A stretch of 64,000 nucleotides of DNA from Accumulibacter sp. (GCA_024235695.1 JACKLX010000015.1:1-64000), one strand, 5' to 3'; positions 1 through 10,016 are shown, counted from the stretch's first letter. Numbers and translations are program-made. Notes: a model not told the origin generated them from the sequence alone.

Positions 1-572
1 AGGCGTACGCCGAGGCGCGAGAGGTTCGCCGCCAGTCGCGGCTCGGTCAACACGAACAGGGTCGTGATGCCGTAGTGACGAGCCAGCGAGATCAGGCACA
101 GATAGACGGCCAGTGCCAGGTACGGCTGGCGCGGTCTGCTGGCGGTCCCGAAATCCTCTTCCGAAATCGAAATCGGCTTGTCCTGTTCGCCCCGGCGGCG
201 GCGATAGCTGCCAACCACTGCCAGGCGCGAGATTTCCGCTATCCGGCTGCGGTCGAGGGCCATCGGATCGACGATCGACCGGTCGAGAGTCGCCTCGCAG
301 CCGATCTCGAAGGGCAGGCGGGATGTCAGCGGAGCGTCGGGATCGACGAGCACCAGGCGGGCGCAGCCGACGAACTCGCCGGTCGACACCGATTGCACCA
401 GGCAGTGCACCGAGCGCTCGTCATAGGCGTCGGCCTCGAGACCTTCCGGACGTACCGGCTCGTAGTTCAGCTCACGGCAGTACACCTCGTGCCGGATGCG
501 GTAGTTCTCGGCACGTAGCTCGTCGGTCAGCGCTGGCACGACCTTGAAGAACCGCCTGTAGCCTTGGCTCAT
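1..572 (-). CDS. PEP-CTERM/exosortase system-associated acyltransferase (partial)
   Basis: The gene reads from an ATG at 572 and runs off the left edge of the window, so about 190 N-terminal residues are visible and the C-terminus is missing. The product begins MSQGYRRFFKVVPALTDELR and contains RIRHEVYCRELNYEP, followed by a GNAT-like core (EFVGCARLVL, ISRLAVVGSYRRRR). This is the pattern of the N-acyl amino-acid-synthase-like acyltransferases found with exosortase loci. The substrate is unknown; an acyl-homoserine-lactone-synthase-like fold is known for the family. A PEP-CTERM protein is encoded at 12.4-13.3 kb, so the sorting system exists in this genome, although the exosortase itself is not in view. 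Confidence 0.8.
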   Translation of the reverse strand, partial: MSQGYRRFFKVVPALTDELRAENYRIRHEVYCRELNYEPVRPEGLEADAYDERSVHCLVQSVSTGEFVGCARLVLVDPDAPLTSRLPFEIGCEATLDRSIVDPMALDRSRIAEISRLAVVGSYRRRRGEQDKPISISEEDFGTASRPRQPYLALAVYLCLISLARHYGITTLFVLTEPRLAANLSRLGVR

Positions 573-701
573 GGTCAGTTCCGTCAGATTCGAAAGAAAC
601 ATTTGCCGCCCTTATGCTGATCGTCCGCGCTCCGACCGGTCGCCGGTATAAGCTCGGCATATTACTACGAAGTGCAGCCGTCATCGCCAGCCAGGGCGCG
701 G

Positions 702-1502
702 CTAGTCGAGCTTCTTGAGATAGTCCTTGGTGAATATCTTGTCGGGCAGGTCTCGCAGCTTCATGCCGCCATAGTCCATGACCGACTGTTCGCCGCCGCG
801 CAGGGCGTCTTCCATGACCAGTCGGGTCGGCCGCTTCTTACCTTCCATGGTCTTGAAGTTCTCGTACCTGCAGGTCTTCAGCAGGCGATTGGAGAGCGAA
901 TAGAACTCCGCACGATAAGGCCAGAAGTCCTTTTCGCGCACCCAGTAGAGCACCCGCTGGTAGGTCACGCCGCGGTCGGCGGCGGTGAGTTCGAGCACGT
1001 GGTAGTCATCGCCGCCTATCTTTTCGCTGCGCAGCAGCTTCGGGTTGTAGTCGGCAGCGAAGTTGGCGCGGGCCAGGTCGCCGTTGGCGACCTGGCCGGT
1101 CAGCCTTTGCGAGAAGGCAAGCCGGATCGGCTGCGAGACCTCGGGCATGAAGACCCACAGGTCGCGGCCTTTCATCAGCATGATCTGACCACGTTCCGAC
1201 GCTGGCTCGAGAACCATCACGACGCTGTTGGTATTGCCCTTGGAAAGGACGCGGTACTTGCGCACGTCGGCTTCCTGGTCGCTGCCGGTGGTGGTGATCA
1301 CGACGTCCACCTGAAAGCCTTCCGCCGGGAAACGGACCTGGTCGGCTCTTTCGACGATCTGGCGGGCTTCTGCCTCGTTGCCCGAGGCCTCGCCCTGGAC
1401 GCTCTCGGACGCCGCCGCGGGAACGGTCACGGCAAGGAAGACAGTCGCAAGAAGCGTCAAGGCAGTCTTGACACCAGAATGGTGGATCGTCATGCTTTCC
1501 AT
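702..1502 (-). CDS. LolA-like outer-membrane lipoprotein-sorting protein
   Basis: The product is 266 residues, beginning MESMTIHH, with a hydrophobic signal segment (TALTLLATVFLAVTVPAAA) ending in an AxA-type cleavage site. I chose the ATG at 1502 because a GGGGTG ribosome-binding sequence precedes it; an in-frame ATG at 1493 is also possible. The mature part has the LolA/LppX-like pattern of the pfam17131 group (GRDLWVFMPEVSQPIRL, YHVLELTA, WPYRAEFYS). Such periplasmic proteins carry lipid or lipoprotein and usually sit beside an ABC ATPase, an FtsX-like permease and an RND or outer-membrane partner. Here the ATPase gene is divergent and 54 bp away. No permease gene is nearby. Confidence 0.75.
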   Translation of the reverse strand: MESMTIHHSGVKTALTLLATVFLAVTVPAAASESVQGEASGNEAEARQIVERADQVRFPAEGFQVDVVITTTGSDQEADVRKYRVLSKGNTNSVVMVLEPASERGQIMLMKGRDLWVFMPEVSQPIRLAFSQRLTGQVANGDLARANFAADYNPKLLRSEKIGGDDYHVLELTAADRGVTYQRVLYWVREKDFWPYRAEFYSLSNRLLKTCRYENFKTMEGKKRPTRLVMEDALRGGEQSVMDYGGMKLRDLPDKIFTKDYLKKLD

Positions 1503-1556
1503 CGTTTTCACCCCATTGTGCTGATCGCCGACGCGGTTGGCAGGAAGTGCCAGCGA

Positions 1557-2366
1557 ATGAGCGTTGTCCGCATAGAACACGTTTGCAAGGATTATCTGCT
1601 CGGCGAACAGAAAGTCCAAGCGCTAAAGGACATCACCCTGGCCTTCGACCGGGGTGTCTTTCTGGCGATCGCCGGTCCCTCGGGCAGTGGCAAGACCACG
1701 CTGCTGAACCTGATCGGCTGCATCGACACGCCGACCAGCGGCAAGATCTACATCAACGATCAGGATGTCAGCGGCCGCACGCCCGATCAGCTCGCCGACC
1801 TGCGCGCGCGTACCATCGGCTTCATTTTCCAGACCTTCAATCTGCTGCCGGTGCTCTCGGCGGCCGAGAACGTCGAGTATCCGCTGCTCAACCGCAAGGA
1901 TCTGTCGAGCGCCGATCGGAAGAGGCGCGTGGCCTACTTCCTCGGCATCGTCGGGCTGTCGAAATTCGCTGACCATCGTCCGAACCAGTTGAGTGGCGGT
2001 CAGCGCCAACGGGTGGCGATTGCCCGGGCGCTGGTGATCAAGCCGGCCATCGTTCTGGCCGACGAGCCGACCGCAAACCTCGATCACAAGACCGGCGAGG
2101 AAATCCTCCTGCTGATGAAGAAGATCAACCGGGCGTTGAAAACGACCTTCATCTTCTCGACCCACGACAAGCGGGTGATCGCCAAGGCCGACCGGCTGGT
2201 GCGCGTCGAGGATGGCGAGATCGCCCTGCTGGGCGTACGTTCGCAGTCGAAATGGTCGGTCGCTCGACACCGTCCGCCGGAAGTCGCCGCCAACGATACA
2301 CCGACCAACCCGCCGACCGAGGCGTTGGCGCCAGCCAGGGAAAACAGCAATGCAGATCAGACCTAG
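1557..2366 (+). CDS. ABC transporter ATP-binding protein (LolD/MacB type)
   Basis: The product is 269 residues from the ATG at 1557 (MSVVRIEHVCKDYLLGEQKV); the frame is open further upstream but homology begins here. It has Walker A GPSGSGKTT near residues 36-44, the Q-loop FIFQTFNLLP, the signature LSGGQRQRVAIARAL, Walker B AIVLADEPT and the H-loop STHDK. The spacing and the FNLLPVLSAAENVEYPL segment fit the LolD/MacB group that powers lipoprotein or peptide export from the inner membrane. A tail of about 40 residues rich in Pro, Thr and Ala follows the domain. The 3' end overlaps the next gene by 17 bp, so the two are probably co-transcribed. The cognate permease is not in the window. Confidence 0.85.
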   Translation: MSVVRIEHVCKDYLLGEQKVQALKDITLAFDRGVFLAIAGPSGSGKTTLLNLIGCIDTPTSGKIYINDQDVSGRTPDQLADLRARTIGFIFQTFNLLPVLSAAENVEYPLLNRKDLSSADRKRRVAYFLGIVGLSKFADHRPNQLSGGQRQRVAIARALVIKPAIVLADEPTANLDHKTGEEILLLMKKINRALKTTFIFSTHDKRVIAKADRLVRVEDGEIALLGVRSQSKWSVARHRPPEVAANDTPTNPPTEALAPARENSNADQT

Positions 2367-4005
2367 TCAGTCCTTAGCCAGGCTCGCCGTACTTCTGGCG
2401 ACCGTGCCGCTGTCGGCGCAGGCGGACCCTGCCGACGGCAATGGCCATGCCGACCGCGCACCTCCGACCAGCGTCGCGCGACCAGCCGCGCCGGCTCTTC
2501 TGCTGGCTGCCAAGGCCGACGATGCGCTGCCGCTGAGCAGGGATTCCCTGTTCGGCGACGAGCCACCGGCCAAAGCGCCGGCGGCGCCGGACAGCAGGGA
2601 GTCGCTGTTCGGCGATGATCCGCCGGCCAGCGCTCCGCTTGCCCCCGCCAGTCGGGAGTCGCTGTTCGGCGACGACCAGCCGCTTGCCGCGCCGGCGGCG
2701 CCGGCCAGTCGCGATTCGCTGTTCGGCACCGATGCACTGCCGCCGCGACAGGCGGCGGCGCCGGCCCCCGCTTCGCGTCCGGTGCGAATCAGCGGTTTCG
2801 TCGACAACGTCATGGCCTATACGACGCCCAACCCATCGCACTGGTCGGAGGCGATGAACCGCGCCGACCTCAGCGCCTACGGCGATCTCGGTGACGGCAT
2901 CAAGTGGAAACTCGGTGCGCGGGTGGACTTCGACGCGGTGTATGCGATGAGCGACTTCTATCCGCAGGCGGTGAACAACAACCAGACCTTGAACGTCATG
3001 CTGCGCGAGAACTACATCGACATCGGCGCCGGCGACTGGGATTTCCGCCTTGGTCGGCAGCAGATCATCTGGGGCGAAATGGTCGGCCTGCTGTTCGGCG
3101 ACGTCGTTTCCGCCAAGGACATGCGGCACTTCGTTCTGCCCGAATTCGACATCCTGCGCATTCCGCAGTGGGCCGCCAGGGCCGAGTACTTCAAGGGCGA
3201 CTTCCACGCCGAACTGATCTGGATTCCGGTCGCCAGCTACGACAACATCGGCAAGCCGGGTGGGCAGTTCTATGCCTATACGCTGCCGCCACCGGCGGGT
3301 GTGAGCAATGTGGTTTTTCTCAACGAGAAGATACCGACACGCAATCTGTCGAACACCAACTACGGCTTGCGTCTGTCGGTCCTGCAGGATGGTTGGGACG
3401 TGGCGGCGTTTGCCTACAGCAGCATGAGCGTCGCGCCGACCTTCTACCGGCAGATCATCCCCGGCGCGACGCCCGCCACCGCCACCGCGAGCTATCAGGC
3501 CAGGCACGAGCGCATCGATCAGTACGGCAGCACGGTCGCCAAGGATCTCGGTTTCACCGTCCTCAAGGGTGAAGCGGTCTATACCAGTGGGCAGAAGTTT
3601 CAGGTTACCAATCGGAGCAGCCCCACCGGGCTGGTGGAACAGAATACGCTGACCTGGGTGCTTGGCCTGGACTTCACCCAGATCGCCGATACCCGGATCA
3701 ACGCCCAGATCTTTCAGAGCCATTTCTTCGATCACAATCCCAATATCATCGAGTCGACCAACGAGAACGGCTACAGCCTGCTGGTCAACCACAAGCTGGG
3801 TGATCAGGTCGAGTTGCAGGCGCTGTGGATCGCCAGCATGAACGACAGCAGCGACTGGATGCTGCGCCCGCGGGTCAGCTGGCAGTTCGAGAAAAACTGG
3901 GGGCTGGCGGTCGGCGTCGACGTCTTCAACGGACCACCGCTGGGCTTCTTCGGTCGCTATGACAACAGTGATCGCGTCTATTCGGAGCTGCGCTACAGTT
4001 TCTGA
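2350..4005 (+). CDS. DUF1302-type outer-membrane beta-barrel protein with N-terminal repeats
   Basis: The product is 551 residues from ATG 2350, which overlaps the ABC ATPase gene. A Sec signal peptide (LARLAVLLATVPLSAQA) is followed by a low-complexity Ala/Pro linker with four copies of SR(D/E)SLFG exactly 19 residues apart, at residues 63, 82, 101 and 120. From about residue 140 the chain has the alternating aromatic pattern of an outer-membrane barrel. Stretches such as DWDFRLGRQQIIWGEMVG and FDILRIPQWAARAEY resemble the DUF1302 family, and it ends in an aromatic YSF. Family members are thought to handle lipids or sterols at the outer membrane. Together with the LolA-like protein and ATPase this suggests envelope lipid traffic, which is inference. 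Confidence 0.7.
   Translation: MQIRPSQSLARLAVLLATVPLSAQADPADGNGHADRAPPTSVARPAAPALLLAAKADDALPLSRDSLFGDEPPAKAPAAPDSRESLFGDDPPASAPLAPASRESLFGDDQPLAAPAAPASRDSLFGTDALPPRQAAAPAPASRPVRISGFVDNVMAYTTPNPSHWSEAMNRADLSAYGDLGDGIKWKLGARVDFDAVYAMSDFYPQAVNNNQTLNVMLRENYIDIGAGDWDFRLGRQQIIWGEMVGLLFGDVVSAKDMRHFVLPEFDILRIPQWAARAEYFKGDFHAELIWIPVASYDNIGKPGGQFYAYTLPPPAGVSNVVFLNEKIPTRNLSNTNYGLRLSVLQDGWDVAAFAYSSMSVAPTFYRQIIPGATPATATASYQARHERIDQYGSTVAKDLGFTVLKGEAVYTSGQKFQVTNRSSPTGLVEQNTLTWVLGLDFTQIADTRINAQIFQSHFFDHNPNIIESTNENGYSLLVNHKLGDQVELQALWIASMNDSSDWMLRPRVSWQFEKNWGLAVGVDVFNGPPLGFFGRYDNSDRVYSELRYSF
2536..2763. repeat. Four-unit 57-bp in-frame tandem repeat
   Basis: Within the DUF1302-type gene four imperfect 57-bp units encode SRDSLFG, SRESLFG, SRESLFG and SRDSLFG, each followed by a Pro/Ala-rich spacer. 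The period is exactly 19 codons. The repeat lies between the signal peptide and the barrel, so it would form a periplasmic or surface linker that can change length by whole units. Confidence 0.85.
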
Positions 4006-5006
4006 CCGACAGCGCCATCGGGGCCGGGGATGAGCACCGCGGCGCCGTGGATCTGGCCGCTGCGCAAGCGCTGCAGCGCTTCGTTGGCGGCTGCCAGCGG
4101 GAATTGTTCCACCGTCGTCCTGACCCCGGCCCTGGCGGCGATGGCAAAGAACTCGTCGCCATCGCGCCGGGTCAGGTTGGCGATCGAGCGCACGCAGCGC
4201 TCTCCCCAGAGAAGCTCATAGGGGAACGACGGAATGTCGCTCATGTGGATGCCGGCACAGACCACCGTGCCGCCCTTGACCGTGTGGCGAAGCGCCTGCG
4301 GCAGCAAGTCGCCGACCGGCGCGAAGATGATCGCCGCGTCCAGCCCCTGCGGCGGCGCCTGGTCGGCACCGCCCGCCCAGGCGGCACCCAGTTGGCGCGC
4401 GAAGTCCTGTCCCTCGCTGTCGCCCGGCTTGGTGAAGGCGAAAAGCTCCCGTCCCTGCCAGCGTGCGACCTGGGCGATGATGTGGGCGGCGGCCCCAAAG
4501 CCATAGATCCCCAGGCGCTGGGCATTGCCGGTGGCGACCAGCGAACGGTAGCCGATCAATCCCGCGCAGAGCAGCGGCGCCGCCTCGGCGTCGGCGTATT
4601 CGTCCGGCAGTGAAAAGCAGTAGTGCGGATCGGCCAGAGTCAACTCGGCGTAGCCGCCGTCGAGCGTGTAGCCGGTGAACTCGGCCGTGTCGCAAAGGTT
4701 CTCGGCGCCGCTCGCGCAGTAGCGGCAATGGCCGCAGGTGCGTCCCAGCCAGGGCACGCCGACGCGCTGGCCAAGGTCGAAAGCACGCACGTTGGCGCCT
4801 TTTTCAACGACGATGCCGACGATTTCGTGGCCCAGGACGAGTGGCAGGCGGGCCTGCTGCAGGTCGCCGTCGAGCACGTGCAGGTCCGTCCGACAGACAC
4901 CACAGGCGCGTACCGCGAGCAGCAGCTGGTTTGCCGCCGGCTTTGGCCGGGGCACTTCAAGCAGCCGCAGCGGCCCGCCCGCTGCGCTCAGAATCATCGC
5001 CTTCAT
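3993..5006 (-). CDS. Zinc-dependent alcohol dehydrogenase family protein
   Basis: The product is 337 residues and belongs to the medium-chain dehydrogenase/reductase family, which oxidises alcohols with NAD(P). Catalytic zinc ligands are visible (Cys38 in GVCRTDLH, His60-Glu61 in LVLGHEIVG). The structural zinc lobe has Cys91, 94, 97 and 105. The Rossmann region reads LGIYGFGAAAHIIAQVA, a single-domain pattern seen in the AdhP/YjgB-like branch. The C-terminal coding end overlaps the convergent DUF1302-type gene by 13 bp. The substrate cannot be told from sequence. Confidence 0.85.
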   Translation of the reverse strand: MKAMILSAAGGPLRLLEVPRPKPAANQLLLAVRACGVCRTDLHVLDGDLQQARLPLVLGHEIVGIVVEKGANVRAFDLGQRVGVPWLGRTCGHCRYCASGAENLCDTAEFTGYTLDGGYAELTLADPHYCFSLPDEYADAEAAPLLCAGLIGYRSLVATGNAQRLGIYGFGAAAHIIAQVARWQGRELFAFTKPGDSEGQDFARQLGAAWAGGADQAPPQGLDAAIIFAPVGDLLPQALRHTVKGGTVVCAGIHMSDIPSFPYELLWGERCVRSIANLTRRDGDEFFAIAARAGVRTTVEQFPLAAANEALQRLRSGQIHGAAVLIPGPDGAVGQKL

Positions 5007-5071
5007 GGTCTCCTCCGCTGGCTATCGGATCCATCCGCTTTTCGACGACGCCCCGAGCCGGGCAGTCGGCG

Positions 5072-6646
5072 CTATTTCTCGGCGACCACCACCACCCCAC
5101 CACGTCGGCGGTCGCCAGCACCGTACAGGTGGTCGTGACCGTACGCCACGCAGTTGACGCCGCCGAAGAACACGCTCGGCTGGTCGAAGCGCGTTGCCGC
5201 CGGCCACGCCTTCTCCAGCGCCTCGGCCGCACCGACCGCCAGGCCGGCGCTCTCGAACCATAACGCGCCGCCTTCGACGTGCATGCGGGCGGCGTTCACT
5301 GCCTCGTCGAGCGGCCGGCGATAAGCCAGCAGATTGAGCAGCGCCTGCAGGATGGCGCTGCGAATCCGGTTCGAACCGCCGCTGCCGAGCGCAAAGCAGG
5401 GGCGCTCGCCGGCGACGACGATGGTCGGCGACATCATCGTGCTCATGCGGCTACCGGGCGGCAGTTGATGGAAGCCGCCCGGATTGATGTCATCTTCGCC
5501 GAGGAAGTTGTTGACGTGGATGCCGAGCCCCGGCAGTGCCCGGCCGCAACCTTCGCCGTTGCTGCTGGTCATCGCCGCGGCCATGCGGTCGGCGTCGATC
5601 ACCGAGATGTGCGTCGTCGCACCGAGGCGGTTCTCGGCCAGCAGCGACCGGGCGCGTTCGATCCACGCCGCGATGCCGTCGCCGGCGACCAGATCGCGAA
5701 TCGACTGGGGGTCGGCGTGCAGTCGCTGGTCGTAGCCCGACTGGCGGATATCCGAGACGGTCGCCAGCAGCGCGGCCATCGCCAGCTGGTGCTCGCGCGA
5801 CAGGAAGTCCTCTTCGCCGACGCCCAGACGCTCGGCGATTCGCAGGCCGGCGCCGATCAGTCCGCCGCCCGCCGACGGCGGCGGGTTGGTCAGCACGGTG
5901 TACGGGCCGTAGCCGACGCGCAGTGGCTCGCGCACTACCGGCGCATACGCGGCGAGGTCCTGCGCGGTGATCAAGCCACCGTGCGCCGGGCCGAAATGAT
6001 CGGCCAGCGAGGCCCGATACTGCGCCACCTGGGAAGCCGGATCGCCTTCGCCGAGCGCCTGCAGGAAGTCGCCGAGATCGGGATTGGCCAGCCGATCACC
6101 GGCCCGCGGCAGTTTGCCTGCGGGGAAGAACAGCCCGGCCACGGCCGGCGAGCGGCGGGCGATCGGCGCCACCAGGGCGATGATCTTGGCGATCTGCGCG
6201 CTGACCGTGAAACCGTCGCGTGCCCAGGCCACGGCCGGTGCGACGACCTCGCGCAGGGGAACGCGACCGGCCCGGCGGTGCAACTCGAGCAGGCCGACGA
6301 GTTCGCCCGGAACCGCCGCTGCTGCCTTGCCGACGTTGAAGACCTGCGTCGTCTCGCCGAAATCGACGGTGACCGGCGCGAAGTCGAGGGCCGGGCGGGC
6401 GGAGAGGCCGAGCCCCGGCGCCGACGCAAAAAAATCGAGGACTTCGTAGCCGTCGTCGGCGTCGCCCCACAGGCACACGCCACCGCCGCCGAGTGACGTC
6501 AGCGGCAGTTCGGTTACCGTCGCGGCGAGCTTGGCAGCGACGATCGCGTCTACCGCGTTGCCACCGCGGCGCAATAGTTGCGCGCCGGCCTCGGCGGTGT
6601 GTTCTTCCGACGCGGCGATGACGCCACGCACGCTGGATTGAACCAT
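5072..6646 (-). CDS. Gamma-glutamyltransferase family protein
   Basis: The product is 524 residues and covers the whole Ntn-hydrolase fold of the gamma-glutamyltranspeptidase family. The predicted self-cleavage site and nucleophile is Thr344 in GATTHISVIDADRMAAAMT. It is followed by the small-subunit motifs SSNGEGCGRALPGLGIHVNN and PGSRMSTMMSPTIV and the glycine-rich ALGSGGSNRIR. No signal peptide is evident, unlike periplasmic GGT of enterobacteria, so a cytoplasmic location and a substrate other than glutathione are possible. It lies 65 bp upstream of the alcohol dehydrogenase gene in the same direction and could share a transcript. Confidence 0.85.
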   Translation of the reverse strand: MVQSSVRGVIAASEEHTAEAGAQLLRRGGNAVDAIVAAKLAATVTELPLTSLGGGGVCLWGDADDGYEVLDFFASAPGLGLSARPALDFAPVTVDFGETTQVFNVGKAAAAVPGELVGLLELHRRAGRVPLREVVAPAVAWARDGFTVSAQIAKIIALVAPIARRSPAVAGLFFPAGKLPRAGDRLANPDLGDFLQALGEGDPASQVAQYRASLADHFGPAHGGLITAQDLAAYAPVVREPLRVGYGPYTVLTNPPPSAGGGLIGAGLRIAERLGVGEEDFLSREHQLAMAALLATVSDIRQSGYDQRLHADPQSIRDLVAGDGIAAWIERARSLLAENRLGATTHISVIDADRMAAAMTSSNGEGCGRALPGLGIHVNNFLGEDDINPGGFHQLPPGSRMSTMMSPTIVVAGERPCFALGSGGSNRIRSAILQALLNLLAYRRPLDEAVNAARMHVEGGALWFESAGLAVGAAEALEKAWPAATRFDQPSVFFGGVNCVAYGHDHLYGAGDRRRGGVVVVAEK

Positions 6647-6787
6647 CGGGAAACAACCTCTTTGTTTTTCGACTGCTTACGGATTGCCGACCGGCGGCTG
6701 TCGGAACGTTCACCCGCCGAGCATACGCGATGGCGTGGCACTCGGGAAGCGGCACCGCGAAGTGGCCGGATCTGACCGGTTCGCGTC

Positions 6788-7856
<1,069 letters not shown>

Positions 7857-8384
7857 TCACGGCTGCTTGTTGGGCTTGCCGGGCGGCTTGCCGGTTGACG
7901 ACCGCGTGTCCGGTGCTGAAGCGGCCTGCGGTCGGCGGGCGAAGGCCTTGCGGTGAGCCGCGAAAGCCGCCACACGAGCAATTGCCCGCCGCGCGGCGGC
8001 GAAGTCCGGGCGCGCGGAAAGCGCTGCCTGCAGCGCGCCGAGCGCTTGCGGGTAGCGACCCAGGCGGAACAGCAGCAGCCCCAGTTCGTACCAGGCGCCA
8101 GCCAGGGTCGAGCCGCGGCCGCTGGCGGCGCGCAGGCATTGCGTCGAGGCGCGCAGGCCACCGCCATCGACAGCCGCCTGGGCTCCCGGATCGATTTCGG
8201 CGGCGCCGAAAGCCTGCATCGCTTCCTTGCGGCGTTTCGTCCGGTAGTAGACCAGACCGAGCAATTGCAGTGAAACGACGTCGTCGGGAATCGCCTGCAG
8301 GATGCTGCGGGCGATCCACTCGGCCTGCGCCAGATTGCCGCTCTGATAGAAGTTGCCGAAGAGGTCGAACAGCGCGTCGATCAT
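7857..8384 (-). CDS. Tetratricopeptide-repeat protein
   Basis: The product is 175 residues without a signal peptide. Two helical-repeat regions are visible (LFGNFYQSGNLAQAEWIARSI and AWYELGLLLFRLGRYPQAL), the second matching the TPR consensus W/LG/Y/A/F/A/P spacing. The C-terminal 30 residues are basic and low-complexity. TPR proteins bind other proteins; no partner can be named. The gene is in the same direction as, and 82 bp downstream of, the DegP-family protease gene. Confidence 0.7.
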   Translation of the reverse strand: MIDALFDLFGNFYQSGNLAQAEWIARSILQAIPDDVVSLQLLGLVYYRTKRRKEAMQAFGAAEIDPGAQAAVDGGGLRASTQCLRAASGRGSTLAGAWYELGLLLFRLGRYPQALGALQAALSARPDFAAARRAIARVAAFAAHRKAFARRPQAASAPDTRSSTGKPPGKPNKQP

Positions 8385-8466
8385 GGGTGTGCTCCCTTGC
8401 CAGCAGGTGCCGGCCGCCCGGGCGACGCCGATGCATCGCCTGCGGGCGGTGGTTGCCGGACGATGG

Positions 8467-9930
8467 TCAGCCGATATCGACCGGCACGAAGATCTTCGCG
8501 TCGTCGCGTTCGATCAGCAGTGCGACCGTCTTTCCGGACTTGTCGAGCAGGGCGCGCAACTGCGCGACGTCACCTACCGGCTGACCGTTGAGCGACAGGA
8601 CGACGTCGCCGCGCTGGATGCCGGCCCTGGCGGCGGGCCCGCTGACGTTTTCGACCACCAGACCGCCTTGCCCACCGCTTTGTCCGCGTTCCTCCGGGGT
8701 CAGCGGGCGCAAGGCCAGACCGAGGCGAGGATTGTCGCTTTCGCCGGCGCCATTGGCCGCCACGGCGGCGGTCGGGATTTCGCCGACCGCGAGCGCGATC
8801 TCGCGCGTCGCGCCCTTGCGCCAGATCTGCACGCTGATGCGCGTTCCCGGCTTGATCGCCGCGACCAGTGGCGGCAGTTCGGACGAGCGCGTGATCTCGC
8901 GGTCGTTCAGCTTGAGGATGACGTCGCCTGGTTCGAGACCGGCGGTGGCCGCCGGGCTGCCCTTCTCGACCGAGCTGATCAGCGCCCCGGTGGCCGTCTT
9001 CAGACCGAACGATTGCGCCAGCGACTGGGAAACTTCCTGAATCGTCACGCCCATCCGCCCGTGGCTGACCTTGCCGTGCTGCAGCAGCTGTTGCTCGATG
9101 TTCATCGCGACGTCGATCGGGATGGCGAACGAGACGCCCTGATAGCCGCCGTTACGGCTGTAGATCTGCGAGTTGATGCCGATCACTTCGCCGTTCAGAT
9201 TGATCAATGGCCCGCCCGAATTGCCCGGATTGACCGCCACGTCGGTCTGGATGAACGGCACATAGCTGTCGCTCGCCAGCGAGCGACCCTTGGCCGAGAC
9301 GATGCCGGCGGTGACGGTGTTTTCGAAGCCGAAGGGCGAGCCGATGGCGACCACCCACTCGCCAACCTGTGCGCTGCCCGGATTGCCCAGGCGAACGACC
9401 GGCAGGTTGGTGGCGTCGATGCGCAGGACGGCGACATCGGTCACCTTGTCGAGTCCGACCACCTTGGCCTTGAATTCACGCTTGTCGGTCAGCTTGACGG
9501 TGACCTCGTCGGCACCGCTGACGACGTGCGCGTTGGTCAGGATGACGCCGTCGGCGCGCACGATGAAGCCCGAGCCCATGCCGCGCGAAGGCGCTCCTTC
9601 GTCCGGCGACGGGATGCCGAAGTGGCGGAAGAAGTCGGGTATCTGCTGGCCGCGCTGGCCCCGCTCGCCACCCGAGAAGGCGGTTTTCGAGGTGCCGGTG
9701 GCACTGATATTGACCACCGCCGGACCGCTGTGAGCGACGATGCCGGTGAAGTCCGGCAATCCGACGCCGTTCCTGGCGGTGACTCCGGCAGCGGGAGCGG
9801 CGGCTTCGCCGACCGCGGCGACGGCGTCGGCTGAATTGATCACCTCGCCGCCGAGCTTGGCGTAGCCGGCGCCGACGGCGGCGATCAGCGTCACGGCCAG
9901 CAGACTGCGTTTGAATGTCGTTGCTTGCAT
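8467..9930 (-). CDS. Do-family periplasmic serine protease (DegP/DegQ/MucD type)
   Basis: The product is 487 residues from ATG 9930, chosen because GGAGAAACCC precedes it and an N-terminal signal or anchor segment (LLAVTLIAAVGAGYA) begins there. The trypsin-like triad is His135 (LTNAHVV), Asp165 (VTDVAVLRID) and Ser238 (NPGNSGGPL). Two PDZ domains follow, at roughly residues 275-370 and 390-480 (GLEPGDVILKLNDREI, GIQRGDVVLSLNGQPV). Such proteases degrade misfolded envelope proteins. A response-regulator-like direct repeat lies about 70-85 bp upstream of the start, and a two-component system is encoded just beyond, which suggests that system controls the protease. Confidence 0.92.
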   Translation of the reverse strand: MQATTFKRSLLAVTLIAAVGAGYAKLGGEVINSADAVAAVGEAAAPAAGVTARNGVGLPDFTGIVAHSGPAVVNISATGTSKTAFSGGERGQRGQQIPDFFRHFGIPSPDEGAPSRGMGSGFIVRADGVILTNAHVVSGADEVTVKLTDKREFKAKVVGLDKVTDVAVLRIDATNLPVVRLGNPGSAQVGEWVVAIGSPFGFENTVTAGIVSAKGRSLASDSYVPFIQTDVAVNPGNSGGPLINLNGEVIGINSQIYSRNGGYQGVSFAIPIDVAMNIEQQLLQHGKVSHGRMGVTIQEVSQSLAQSFGLKTATGALISSVEKGSPAATAGLEPGDVILKLNDREITRSSELPPLVAAIKPGTRISVQIWRKGATREIALAVGEIPTAAVAANGAGESDNPRLGLALRPLTPEERGQSGGQGGLVVENVSGPAARAGIQRGDVVLSLNGQPVGDVAQLRALLDKSGKTVALLIERDDAKIFVPVDIG

Positions 9931-10000
9931 GGGTTTCTCCTGATGGGTTGCAGACCGGAAGCGGACGGCTTCCTGTACGGCATACCTTAGAGCGCCACGA

Positions 10001-10016
10001 CTTAAAGCTGACTTAA
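10001..10016. promoter_or_regulatory. PmrA/QseB-like direct-repeat operator upstream of the protease gene
   Basis: Two CTTAA half-sites start at 10001 and 10012, exactly 11 bp apart (CTTAA-N6-CTTAA on the plus strand; TTAAG-N6-TTAAG when read toward the protease gene). This is the half-site and spacing known for PmrA/QseB-type OmpR-family regulators. The site overlaps the stop codon of the histidine kinase gene and lies 70-86 bp upstream of the protease start. Binding is inferred only. Confidence 0.5.

Noticed and set aside
672-1556. In-frame 295-codon extension of the ABC ATPase
   Set aside because: It is antisense to the LolA-like gene, and family homology and a normal start are found at 1557.
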